Below are positions 33,905-44,489 of a stretch of DNA of 64,000 nucleotides, piece by piece; within the stretch, counting starts at the first letter, position 1; each line of letters starts with the position of its first letter. A program made the translations under genes and the position numbers. Origin of the DNA: Cristatella mucedo (Eukaryota; Bryozoa; Phylactolaemata; Cristatellidae). Below the pieces are notes generated by a model that saw only the letters and a list, made by a program, of their open reading frames with translations, was not told the DNA's origin and made no database searches. The DNA is taken from contig WPIO01000069.1 in the NCBI GenBank assembly GCA_009760855.2, positions 1,390,501 to 1,454,500 on the forward strand, written 5' to 3'.

Positions 33905-34730
33905 AAACCAAGATTTCGTGACATAGGCTTTAATTTAAAATGCCTCTTCATTGGAAGCCAGTGAATTTTGATGAGGACTTATGTGTAGCAGTAGTGGAAA
34001 ATCAAGGTCAGCAACTATTGCTTTATTTGCATCTACTTTAATTTTGGGTAATAGCAAAAGCCTGTAAAAAACGCTAGTAATAATGGAACTCGAAATAGGA
34101 TCATAAAATTCATGAATTGATTTGCACACAGTGTACCTAATAAGCTTCACCAAATTAGGCTAACTGTAGTTTCAGCTTTTTTTGGATTCTGGTCAAATGT
34201 GGGCATTGGCTCTGTTGGGGCAGTTTTTGAAAATCTTTTGTAAAGAAACACTTCGATGTTGTCAATACGAAAAGGTGATATGACTGCTGAGCCGGTTTTG
34301 AGTGTTAAGCCGTTTTGGATTCCTAGCAGCTTTTGGTCTTGTCATCAGTAGCAAATAGGGTTTGTCCCTAATACAATTTATAAAGACTGCTTACATTATT
34401 ATGTGAATGGTAGCACTAGATGCAGTAATGTATTTCAGAGAATTGGTTGGCCTGGGGCATCGCATGCATCAAGTTATACGTCTAACTAAACGACATCTAC
34501 ATAGGCTGGGAGTCTAGATGTGCTTTGCAAGCACAACAGAAAATGCAAGGTATAAACTGCGAATAAAACCGGACCAACACACGAGTTATAGGTGTCCCAA
34601 AAGTTAGTAGTTGCCTATATGATCTTTCCCTTAAGTACAGTCCGTTTTTTTGCACTGATTGTAGACCTAGAACGTGTCTGTTCAGAGCAAGTGATTTGAA
34701 GGCTAGATCTGGGACATGCACGGACCTTCA
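33905..34730 (-). mobile_element. Old family A LINE
   Basis: Landmarks in plus orientation: CATTGGAAGCCAGTGA (about 33948), GAGCCGGTTTTGAGTGTTAAG (in part, about 34290, the LTLKIGS region) and GGTATAAACTGCGAATAAAACC (in part, about 34549, the region following YADD in reverse). Eroded; no 3' tail. Confidence 0.5.
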
Positions 34731-34734
34731 GCTG

Positions 34735-35490
34735 AGTTTTGTTCCTCGGAAGTTTGTGAACACCAAAATAAATCCTGAATTTTTTAAGCGGTTAGATCTA
34801 AAACCAGACTACAGTGTTATTGATACGTTGGAAGTTGGAATATCTTAGTTAAACTGGGCTGCTACAAATCATTCTATTGTCTTGGTTGAGAATGGTGGAA
34901 GGTATACTGGGTAGCAATTGTTATAGTTGTCCTGGTTGTGTGGTAATTTTCAAATAATAAATTAACTAAAGTTCTTTTTAAACGTGCATTGACAGTTTTC
35001 GAGGCTGAGGAGCTCCTTAAATATAGTTACGCTTGCTAGATTCTTCGGCTTTGATCAAGTGCAGAGCTGAAACGTTTTGTAGAAGTACCTCACTGTCATG
35101 CATTACAATTACTTAAAGGTTGTATTTATCTAATAAAACGAATCTGGGAAACCATAGAGCATTCAAGCGAAATATGTTAACAGCATATTAAAAATCTCCA
35201 ACAGCCTTACCGTTTGTGAGAGTAAAATATTGTACTTGTTCATAAAACAACTTTCAGTATATATTTAAAACAGTTTCAAAATTTTATATTAACCGTTTCT
35301 TTTTTCATGTTAAATAGTTTATGTCAGTATCCACTTATAAGAATTTTTGAATTGATCAAATAATTATCGCCCTATGTATTGTTGATATAAGTGTACTTTC
35401 TTAACTCTAGCATTTTCAGACTTTACACGCGATTTGGCAGTCAGTATGGTAATGCAATATTTGGCTGCTCTGCCTAGCTTCCTAATGATG
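34735..35490. other. No gene seen
   Basis: AT-rich, no convincing ORF or repeat. Confidence 0.45.
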
Positions 35491-35499
35491 ATATGGAGA

Positions 35500-36830
35500 G
35501 ATAATAGCACACTTGATTAAGCTCCCTAATCTAAATCACTCTCTTTCTAAGCACTTTACATACGTTGCAAAGCAAATACGATGCACAGGGTCACCATGCA
35601 AGTGTGGTTAGGGGCGCCATGCAACAGTGTGAGCCTAATGTGAGCACCTGCCAAATGAATAGCACGGACCAATTAAGTGCCGTGATACATAGGTGCGTTT
35701 ATTTCTTTTTAAATATGGTCACGTGATGGGATGTCGTGAAGCGAGTCAATACTGAGTTCCATGCTTTGGGAGCTTAAGACCACTCGCACGGTTGCCAAAG
35801 GATTTTAGGTATGTAAGACATATAGGTAAACAGTCATAATCCCAAAACCTGGTGATGCAATTCGTAGCATAGTGGGGGAGTAGATCTTATAAAAAGGATA
35901 GAGCCAAAGAATGACAGGATCTACAAGTGAGTGAAAGAATCTGTAAGTCAACGCTTTGCTTGACTGGGAGCCAGTGCAGGTTGGCGAGAAGTGGTGTGAT
36001 ACCGAAAGCCACTTAGGCTGTGATTGTGCTATACAAAACTCGCTTGCGTAAAACCCACATAGTCTTTATGACTTTGTGGAATTACAGATGGAGATACATT
36101 CATATAAGAAAATTGCTATGCTCATAGCGGACATGAATTTCTGCTGAGTTCTGTAAAAGCAGCAAGCTTTGAGTGCACAGGCATGTTGGCACCCATGCGA
36201 TGCCGCAAATTCGAAAGCCAATTTAGATATATAATCCTTAGCTAAAAAGTGCGAATTTTTAGCAATGCTATGAAGCTGAAAGCAGGCATCATTCATTGTG
36301 GAGCAAATGTGGCCGTCTAACCAAAGGTCGTTTGGAACACGACGCATAAATTTCGCACAGACTCAACATCAAATATGCTGATAGTGCCAGTTTTGAGTGC
36401 TAGCGTTTCCAATTGCTAAAGCACATCTGTTTGCCCATATCTAGTAAGTTGGTTTTTATCATCATTCAATTTAGGAAAATGCACTGCCATCCAAGTTTGG
36501 ATGAAAACAATACATACAGCAAGTGGATTGAGCGAATATGACGTACTGCAGTGCTGGGGGATCAAAGCAAAGGTGCAACTGAATTTCACCCACATGCAAG
36601 TGAAAGCCAGGAATGTCCATGGCGATCACATCAGCAGGAGAAATAAGATGAAATGGTGCAAAGAATAGGACCAAGCATGGAGCCCTGAGGTACCCAATAT
36701 TTTAGAGGTTCCTTGGAGGATCTTTGTTCATTCAAATCAATACTTTGGAATGTCCTACTTTTTAGGTAGGAAATTACCCAAGACATTCCACTTAAGTACA
36801 TCTATCTGAGTATGTGACATATTGCTCGAG
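35500..36830 (-). mobile_element. Family A LINE, interrupted by a family B tail
   Basis: Minus-strand copy. Tail and hairpin remain at 35510-35575. The coding C-terminal region lies at 35750-35999 and resumes at 36106 after the insertion. The RT part reaches about 36830 (GAGCCCTGAGGTACC near 36681 is the antisense of the GVPQGS block). Moderately diverged, many stops. Confidence 0.7.
36000..36105 (+). mobile_element. Family B 3' end (about 105 bp) nested in family A
   Basis: ACCGAAAGCCACTTAGGCTGT, CCCACATAGTCTTTATGACTTTGTGG (hairpin, in part) and GGAGATACATT appear in plus orientation. On both sides the minus-strand family A sequence continues (GTGGTGTGAT | ATTGCTATGCTCAT). A very short 5'-truncated retrocopy. 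Confidence 0.75.
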
Positions 36831-38345
36831 ATATATTATCAGGTCACAATAACTAATTAAGATTAAATAAATCAAAGCTATGCGTTCACGCAGGATGGGT
36901 TCGAGGCTAACCTCTGCATATAAAAAGTGAAACCTTAAGACCATTTAAAAACAGATGTGAAATCCTAGCTGCAGCGTAAGGCTGCATGATTTGCTACACA
37001 ATAATTTTGGTCAAAACATGGATATGCTCTAATACAGTCAAAGGTTACTTAATGCCTAAGATTACACATCAAGACAGCAACAACAAATGGAATGAAAAGT
37101 TTGTTTGCATATTTTTTGTGTATACTTTATAAGCTTGAGTGTTTTACTTAAGAGTGGTTCTAGAGCTAGCTCGAGACTTGTGACTAGATCCTCGAGACCA
37201 GTTATTGCGACTACTATTTTTTGTGTTAAAGTTATCAATCTTAGAGCTGGCATCATTTTTTATTCGATAATACGTTTCGAGATCCACATGTGTCTCACAG
37301 GTTATTCTGGGTAAATAACAGTCCAGTTTTCCTAGTAATTAAAAAATATGCCCCAAACAGAACTAAAAAAGCTATTCAATAATCGTAACGTCTAGTCGTG
37401 GTCAAGGATCAATTGATTTCACTAAGAATCGGCATGCAGGATTACTATCTGTTTAAAATAGCAACTGTTTAGTTTAGCACAATTAAATAACAGCTGTGAG
37501 AAGTTTTAGAATTGTTTTGCTCTATTGCTTTTAATCTAAAAGTTGATATTTACTATGCTTCTTTCAATTTATAAAAATATACGAGCATAACAAACTTTAA
37601 ACGGAACGAGCTTTATATTCCAGCTTCAAACGCTAGTTATTGCTGTCACTCTGAATGTTACATCAATCGAGTTTTGCTCGGTGAACAGCCCGAGGATATG
37701 ATACTTCCAATGATTAGTATACAATTTGCGTTCACGAAACTACGTGCAACTACGGTTACTAATGCAAGAGTGAGCAATATGGCTTTATCTGTTTTCACAA
37801 AACACTTCATCTGTATCCATATATTGATTTAAGACTGGTATCACATAACATCTTCTCATTAAAATGTTTAGAATCGAAAGTACGAGATTCGATTTAAAAA
37901 GGAGGGCATTGTCGATGGCTGTTTAAGGCTGACTCAACTTGGATTATTATGTATTGCCGTTTCTCTTGTGAATTTTAATATCTCTTTATTTCAAATACGT
38001 CTCTATAGCTCAACAGGCAGTTCTAAATTTGATTCGATTGTTTTTTAACTGATGTCCATTCATAATTCAAAAATAAACATGACATTTCCATGATTTGATG
38101 CCTAAGAAGAATCGCTGTTAGACTTCTCAATGGGGTTAAGCAGTATTTATCATAATCTATTAACATAATATTGCCTCACAACTCAATTTAATTTTAATTG
38201 TCAGCCTAAGTGTAAACAAAAAACAAATATATTTTATTCGGTCGACCTTTTTAAATATTTTCTATCAATTACTTTTTTAATAGAAATTAAAGAAAAATTA
38301 ATGTATACATATATATTATTACACAATTGATTATTTACGGGTAGG
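36830..38345. other. No gene seen, presumed intron
   Basis: A 69-codon plus-strand and a 64-codon minus-strand ORF overlap at 37062-37314; neither shows a domain. Otherwise AT-rich and closed. Confidence 0.4.
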
Positions 38346-38349
38346 AATT

Positions 38350-38486
38350 TTAAGATTTCTGTTTAGACACAACATCTACGGAAACGTTTTGAGTGCTACA
38401 CGAGTTTTCAGAGAAGAAAAACGATACAGCAGGGTGCTTAGATTTTTTTGCAATAGGCTGGTAGGGTAATTTCAAGCAGAAGTTAT
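38350..38486 (-). CDS. Possible alternative terminal exon
   Basis: Directly downstream of the V-like exon 38554-39021. A 67-bp intron would run from GTAAGT (38553) to CAAACAG (AG at 38488-38487), with a branch-point-like TACTAAT close upstream. The next frame is phase 1 and open for 44 codons (NFCLKLPYQPIAKK ... NVSVDVVSKQ) before TAA at 38352-38350. This would give a short tail after one Ig domain. NVSVDVVSK also resembles the G-strand end FSIDVMSK of exon 1468-1854, so it may instead be a fragment of a duplicated exon. The branch point is very close to the acceptor, which weakens the case. Confidence 0.25.
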
Positions 38487-38553
38487 CTGTTTGATTAGTA
38501 CGTGTCATTTGAATATTTTAGGTAATGTATTACAATTAAATTTCGCTACTTAC

Positions 38554-39021
38554 TGTTATGCACAGATAGATAATATCTTTCCCGCCGACCAGTGCAGCCT
38601 GTTGTCTTGTGGCAGAGGTCACGATAGGAAGATACGTTGACCTCATAGTTTCCTTCATTTGAATAAGTGAGTGGATAGGTGATAAACTTGACGACAATAT
38701 CATATGTGCCATGCCTCTTGTAATTAATCTGTATTGGATGATTTGGATCTGATCTTGCACTTTTCGGGGTATTACTGCATGTTAGTCGAACTCTCACGAA
38801 TGTTAGTAACCTGGGAATACTTGGGCTGCATACACATACCGTATCGTCAACTACTTCTTCTAGGATAACTAGATAGCAAAAATATACTTGAGATGGTGGT
38901 GCGAATTTTGAAATTCGCAATACTTCTAGACCTGCCGGTGGAGTTATATCTTCAAACCTAAATTGCAACTCAGTCCTGTGACCTTGTAATGCATACTCCC
39001 TCACCGGTTCCCCTGTCCATT
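38554..39021 (-). CDS. Exon encoding a V-like immunoglobulin domain
   Basis: A 468-bp exon (156 codons) after GTTAATTTCAG (AG at 39023-39022) and before the strong donor GTAAGT (38553-38548), phase 1 at both ends. It opens WTGEPVREYALQG and has a C-x-C (DTVCVCSPS) equivalent to that of exon 16653-17051. It continues RVRLTCSNTP, then an E strand TYDIVVKFI and an F strand NEGNYEVNV, in which valine stands where cysteine is usual. The end has an inserted Cys-containing loop (RDLCHKTTGC) before the G strand RYYLSVHN. The longest of the three V-like exons. Open over 156 codons in AT-rich DNA with good splice sites, so real in my view. Confidence 0.75.
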
Positions 39022-39234
39022 CTGAAATTAACAGCCAAACAATATTACTTTCGGAATGATACGCTCAGAAAAATTGTCAATGCATTCTTAGCACGCGTTT
39101 TACAGGTCATAGTGGGTGAAAGAAAAGAATAATAGAACAATTTTTACCACCGTCCTAGCCATTTTGCAGCTCAGCTAATTTTAATAGTACTATTGTATTA
39201 TTATGTTGTCTGCGGACCGCGTAATCTCATTTTA

Positions 39235-40115
39235 GACACTTTAGATGTACTGCAACTAAAGCGCGACCGTTTTTTTAATGGAAGCATGCTCAGGGTCAGT
39301 AACCGTTATATGGCATTCATGGTCAGCATGTACATATGGTTAGTAGCAGTAGGCGACGTGTCACCAACATAAGCAGATCAAGAATTATTGCCAATGACAA
39401 TCTTATTTTTGCGATAAATACAGGTGTCAATAGCTTTATATTAAGTGTTGCAAAGTCAGGGGATGTCATGAAGCCATTCGGAAATTAGTTCCGTTCCTCG
39501 GCGCATAGAAAGTAAGGGCATGGATCTCTCGGTTTATGAACTTCGTGTGACGTGTAGCTAAACGATTTGATTTAGAAAAGCTGGTGGCACGATTCCTAGT
39601 CAGGTGGGTGAGTAGATTTGAAAGGTGGCCTGGAGCCAAATAAAGAAGGTACCTGAAAGTGAGTCACACAACGTTGAAATAGGTGGGTCGCTCGATAGAG
39701 AGCCAGTACGGGTCGGAGAGAAGTAGTGTCATGTATTAACTGCTATGCTCAAGACACATTAGTAGCTGCAGAATTTGGCAAAAACATTAGTTGCTCTATC
39801 GCTCATGCTGGGAGACCAGGGAACAGTCACTTAAAGCATGCAAAACCTGATATTAGAAATGCATGTACAAATGTAAATTTAGTTTCCTTGTCCAAACGCG
39901 GCTAAAATTTAGCAATCTCATGAAAATTTAAGGAGGCAGACTTTAGTGCAACGTAATGTGATAATAAAGTGCAAGGCCACTTCGGAAACCGCCACCCTGA
40001 TTTCTCCCGAATAAAATTGGAGATGTGATGGCAGAGCTGTGTTTAGGAACTAGGGTTTTGAAAAGACCTTGTCACACTTGGTTTGACTATACCTAGAAAT
40101 TTGGTTTTATCCTGA
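39235..40115 (-). mobile_element. Old family A LINE
   Basis: Diverged minus-strand copy from 3' UTR (GGAAGCATGCTCAGGGTCAG at 39281, plus orientation) to the region before the RT palm (CTTGGTTTGACTATACCTAG near 40078). AGAGAGCCAGTACGGGTCGG at about 39696 is the LHWLPV block in reverse. No open frame. Confidence 0.6.
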
Positions 40116-40119
40116 AAAA

Positions 40120-40729
40120 GTGGTTGTTGCATTTCAAAACATTGTATGACTATTGCTAGATATGGTATGAAACTTTTTTTTCATTCCGGCGTGTAGCGTA
40201 CCTGCATTATATAACTTACAGACACTTCAAAAAATTGGTATCTCAAGCAATAATACAGTCGTGAATATTTCAATTAGTGGGATGAGTATTGGCTTTAAGG
40301 TGCCTTAGTCATGACTTTTCTGCTATCTGTACTACCTCCTCTGTAATAATGTCGATGCATAGGCATTAGTCGTTACATTAATTACTTTTAGAACAGCTAT
40401 ATTTTTCTTTCTGCATTAGGACTAAGCTTTCCAAGGACTATAGAAATAGCATCAGATGTATAATAATCATTTTTATGATCGTCAGAGCAGTAATCGAATA
40501 ATAAACAACCCCAACTACTGATGGGAACTTGCTATTGACATTAACTGAATGAATGATATTTCTTCGTTACAGAGACGACTCTAATTTTAGTGCATCTGAT
40601 TATAACGCCACTAATTGACTACTGATACAAATGTATTACTAGCATTAATAATATTATTATTAGCTTGCACTACAGTATTTCCTTTTAGACCGTCGGTGAT
40701 ATATCTAAGACTTATATTTCAAATAACTT
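40120..40729. other. No gene seen
   Basis: AT-rich, closed frames, presumed intron. Confidence 0.45.
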
Positions 40730-41159
<430 letters not shown>

Positions 41160-43600
41160 AGTCTTTTCATAGAGATGGCATATCAAATATCAAAACAGTC
41201 GATATGGAGCTGAAGCCAATTGATAAGAGGTTCCACGGACTTCTTCAAAGGGAGTATCCTCCTGAAAGGGAATAACGTTGGTAGGGGAGTCTACATTCCT
41301 CTTTCGGAACTAAAGGGGACACAGTCACTCCCGCTTGACGAAGAAATCATCAAGAGTCTCTGAGGAGCTGGAAAAAGTCTTCTCCATCTCCCCTGAAGGG
41401 ATAAGAGATCAAATTCGTTAATAATAAATCCCCTCAGGGTTCATCAACCAATCAGGGAATGATTCTCAACAGGTGTCAGTTCAACCTGTTCAAAGAATAA
41501 TCAGCCTTGATTGGTTTTGTATTAGTTCAGAGGAAGAGAACTACGGAAATGGGAAGTAGGGGGCCATGATCCCCGTCCTTCCGTCTGGAGGATGTAGCCC
41601 GGGACGTATAATCACTTCCGTATCCTTCCTCTATGTAGTAGTATCGGGATAGCTCTAGGCTACCCATTCTTTAATTCAATGACTTCTCGCCAACCTGCAC
41701 TGGCTACCAGTCAAGCGACGGATTGACTTCAAGGTTTTGTCGCTCACTTTTGGGTCACTTCATTCTTTGTCACCAGCCTATCTCTTAGTTCTACTTCTCC
41801 ACCAGGCCATGCATCGTACCATTCACTTTTCGGAATCCAACAGTCTGCTAATACCTCATACAAAGCTCAAATCATTTGGAGACCGTGCATGAAATTCTTA
41901 TGCTCCCAAAGCCTGGAACTCCCTCCCGACTTGCGTCAGACCATCCCCTAACTCGACTTCATTTAAAAAAGAGCTTACAACCACATCTATTTAGGGCAGC
42001 ATTTAGTGGGTCCTTGTGATTCATCCTTGATGTGATTATGGGTGCTGATACTGAGCATGCTGACCTTGTGCATGTAACCCCTAACCATGTTATTCATGTT
42101 GTTTATCAAGCACGATATTACTCACCATTCAATTGCATTACCCATTGCAGCAAACGTAAAGCACCTAGAAAGAGATTGAGTTCTCTGAGGGCGCTTTATC
42201 AAGTTCATTATTAATATTATTATTATTAACCCAGATCATAGCTACTAAAGAGCCAGCAGCTAAAATATAAGGTATTCTCCTCAATCATTAGCAGTCGACT
42301 TTTGGGAGACAAGAACTACAGTTTACTACTGACATCCTGGAAGAAAAGTATTGAGTACATAGGGTCAGAGTGCCTAGCTCTTTCCTCTTCATGGAACAAG
42401 ATAATACATTCCTCTACTCACTTGGTGTATATCTCGCAAGGCGCCCCATATGCTCCCACCTCCCTGTAAATACTGACTCCCTCCCTTTTGCTTATTTGCA
42501 GTCGACACCTGGAAAGTAATACGGCAATGTACTTCGCTGCTAATGGAATATTTGTATTATAAGGACTAACTGTTGCTCCGTCTTGTAAGCCATATCTCGC
42601 AACTGTCTTGGTCTTTGATCATACCAACTAAGGGATTAATAATCTCTCTCCCCCCCTCAGATTATGAATCTAGAGTCGTAGTCTCCTCCTAAGGCTACAT
42701 AGAGTGAAGCCTCATCAAGGATCACCCCTTTCTATTCTACCCTATCCTTAGTTGGCCATATTTTGCAACTGATACTGTTGCGATTAGTTGATAAGGGGCG
42801 CAAATAATAGAAGCTAGCATTTCCTCAGTCAAAAGTACCTTTCTTAGTTAGGTAATCCCTCTAGAATTATACTAAAGTGTAGCCCTAAGGAATTGTACAC
42901 CCTCCTCTGGAATAAAAATCCCCGAGAGGAAGAATTCCTAAGGGAAGAATAGCCTCTCTCAGACGCTTGAAATCTCTCGGGACCTCTTTCGTATCGCAAT
43001 ACAAATCAATGGTAAACCTTCAGACATACCTGACTTAACCTTCACATCCCAAGAAAGGATCCTACTTTCCTCGACTCAAGTTTTTTTTTAAGTAAGTTAA
43101 AGGGCCCAAAAAAGTGTATATATGGAACTCAAGTCATCCTAAAAAGGGCATATAAATCCCAAAGAAGTCTTTATAGATTTAGAGCTCCTTGAGGGGAGGG
43201 TCCTTATACTACACCTAAGAGGTCTGTTCTTGAGCGGGTTTGACGTGAGAGCCGAGCTGCTAACCGGTTCGGCTGTCTCGTGGCACCAGTTTGCCTAACT
43301 ACAAGGTGGTGCTAAGGTAACCTTAGGCCTTACTCATGTCTTTTGATTTGCTACCAAGTGCGAGCTTCAAGTCGCTGGTTGTTCACTAGAATATACCTGC
43401 TAAATACAATAGGGGGGCTGTTGTTGTACCACAGCAAAGCAGACGGTTCGCGAGACTGAATGACTCGGCCCCACTGGCCACCTGCTTTGTGAGTGCAAAT
43501 GACTGGAAATTCGCCACCTAGCCTGCTTTCATAAAGCCGCGCACCAGCACCACAGAAGCTAACAAGGCTCTTGCAAGTGCGGCTAATAAATAAATTATTT
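41160..43600. mobile_element. Unclassified element or old duplication, split by a family A LINE
   Basis: 41160-41690 and 42240-43600 share a character unlike the flanking introns: higher G and C, many CCTC/GAGG runs and short purine-pyrimidine mirror motifs (for example TCCCCGAGAGGAAG near 42920, CTGAAAGGGAATAACG near 41263). Both lack long ORFs. The first part runs directly on from arm B' of the inverted repeat. I see no terminal repeats, polyprotein motif or tail. Calling it one element rests only on texture and the LINE between the halves. Confidence 0.3.
41690..42235 (+). mobile_element. Family A LINE 3' end
   Basis: 5'-truncated copy starting at ACTTCTCGCCAACCTGCAC (41681-41699). It continues with CACTGGCTACCAGTCAAG, CGGAATCCAACAGTCTGC and AACTCCCTCCCGAC to the hairpin AAAGCACC...GGGCGCTTTATC (about 42157-42193) and an ATTATTATT tail. 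Few changes from the family pattern, so relatively recent. Confidence 0.85.
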
Positions 43601-43669
43601 ACCGATAAACTAATCCATTCAAGGTAAATTCAAATAGTCCCTCAAAAGAAGCTGATCATAATGATGTGA

Positions 43670-44480
43670 AAATCCATTTCATATACCACTGTCAGAGAAC
43701 TCAATCTCTTAGTATGCACTTTAGATGGGTTGCAGGGAAAGCAAGCTTGGATGGTTAGTTGCAGCATTCTCATTAAACAACGAGAAAAACATGGCTAGGA
43801 GTGGCATCCACCGGTCCGCTTGCAAGTAGGGCTAGTGGCAACATGCACAGCGTCAAAAACGTGAAAGCACATAAAGATTGAATAACTTTGACCAGCTAAA
43901 CACTGTAAATAATCCATGTGTTTTTAGTTGCTATTTGTCTGTGGTCAATTTAGAAGATATAGTAAGGAAAGTTGCAAGTTAGTACCCTTTAGGATCATAA
44001 AAACTAAAGGCACGGTCTCCGACGGATTTGAGGTTTGTAAGAGGTATAGGTCAACACTTTGATTACAAAAATCTGGGTTGGTACGATGCTTAGAATTGTG
44101 GGAGAGTAGGCCTAATCGGTAGGCTGGAGCCTAATAATAAAGTCACCTAAAAGTGAGTGAAATAACCTTGAATTCGATGTGTTGCTTGATTAGGATCCAG
44201 TGTGGGTCCGAGAGACGTTTTGAGGTGTGGCAACTGTAGCGATCATGGCAGACATGCCTAGCTGCAAAATTGTGTACGACTTTCAAGCGACTGAATTTAC
44301 GAGCCGGTAGATCAGCAATCGGTGAGCTAAAAATGTAATTGCACAAATACGTGAACCAACTTAAATGTGCTTTCCCTGCCTCAGCCGGTCACAAACGACA
44401 TGAAAACCAAGTCAAGAAGCAGAAAGTAGGCATGCTTGACAGTGGAGTTGAGGTGGTCTTCTAATAACACGTCACTTCAA
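43670..44480 (-). mobile_element. Family A LINE, diverged
   Basis: Minus-strand copy: tail and hairpin remains (CACTGTCAGAGAACTCAATC...GCACTTTAGATG, 43687-43730); C-terminal coding remnant (44346-44143: KVVHNFAARHVCHD, DPHWILIKQHIEFK). The 5' limit is near 44480, where a plus-strand family A copy begins. Confidence 0.65.
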
Positions 44481-44489
44481 CACGACACT

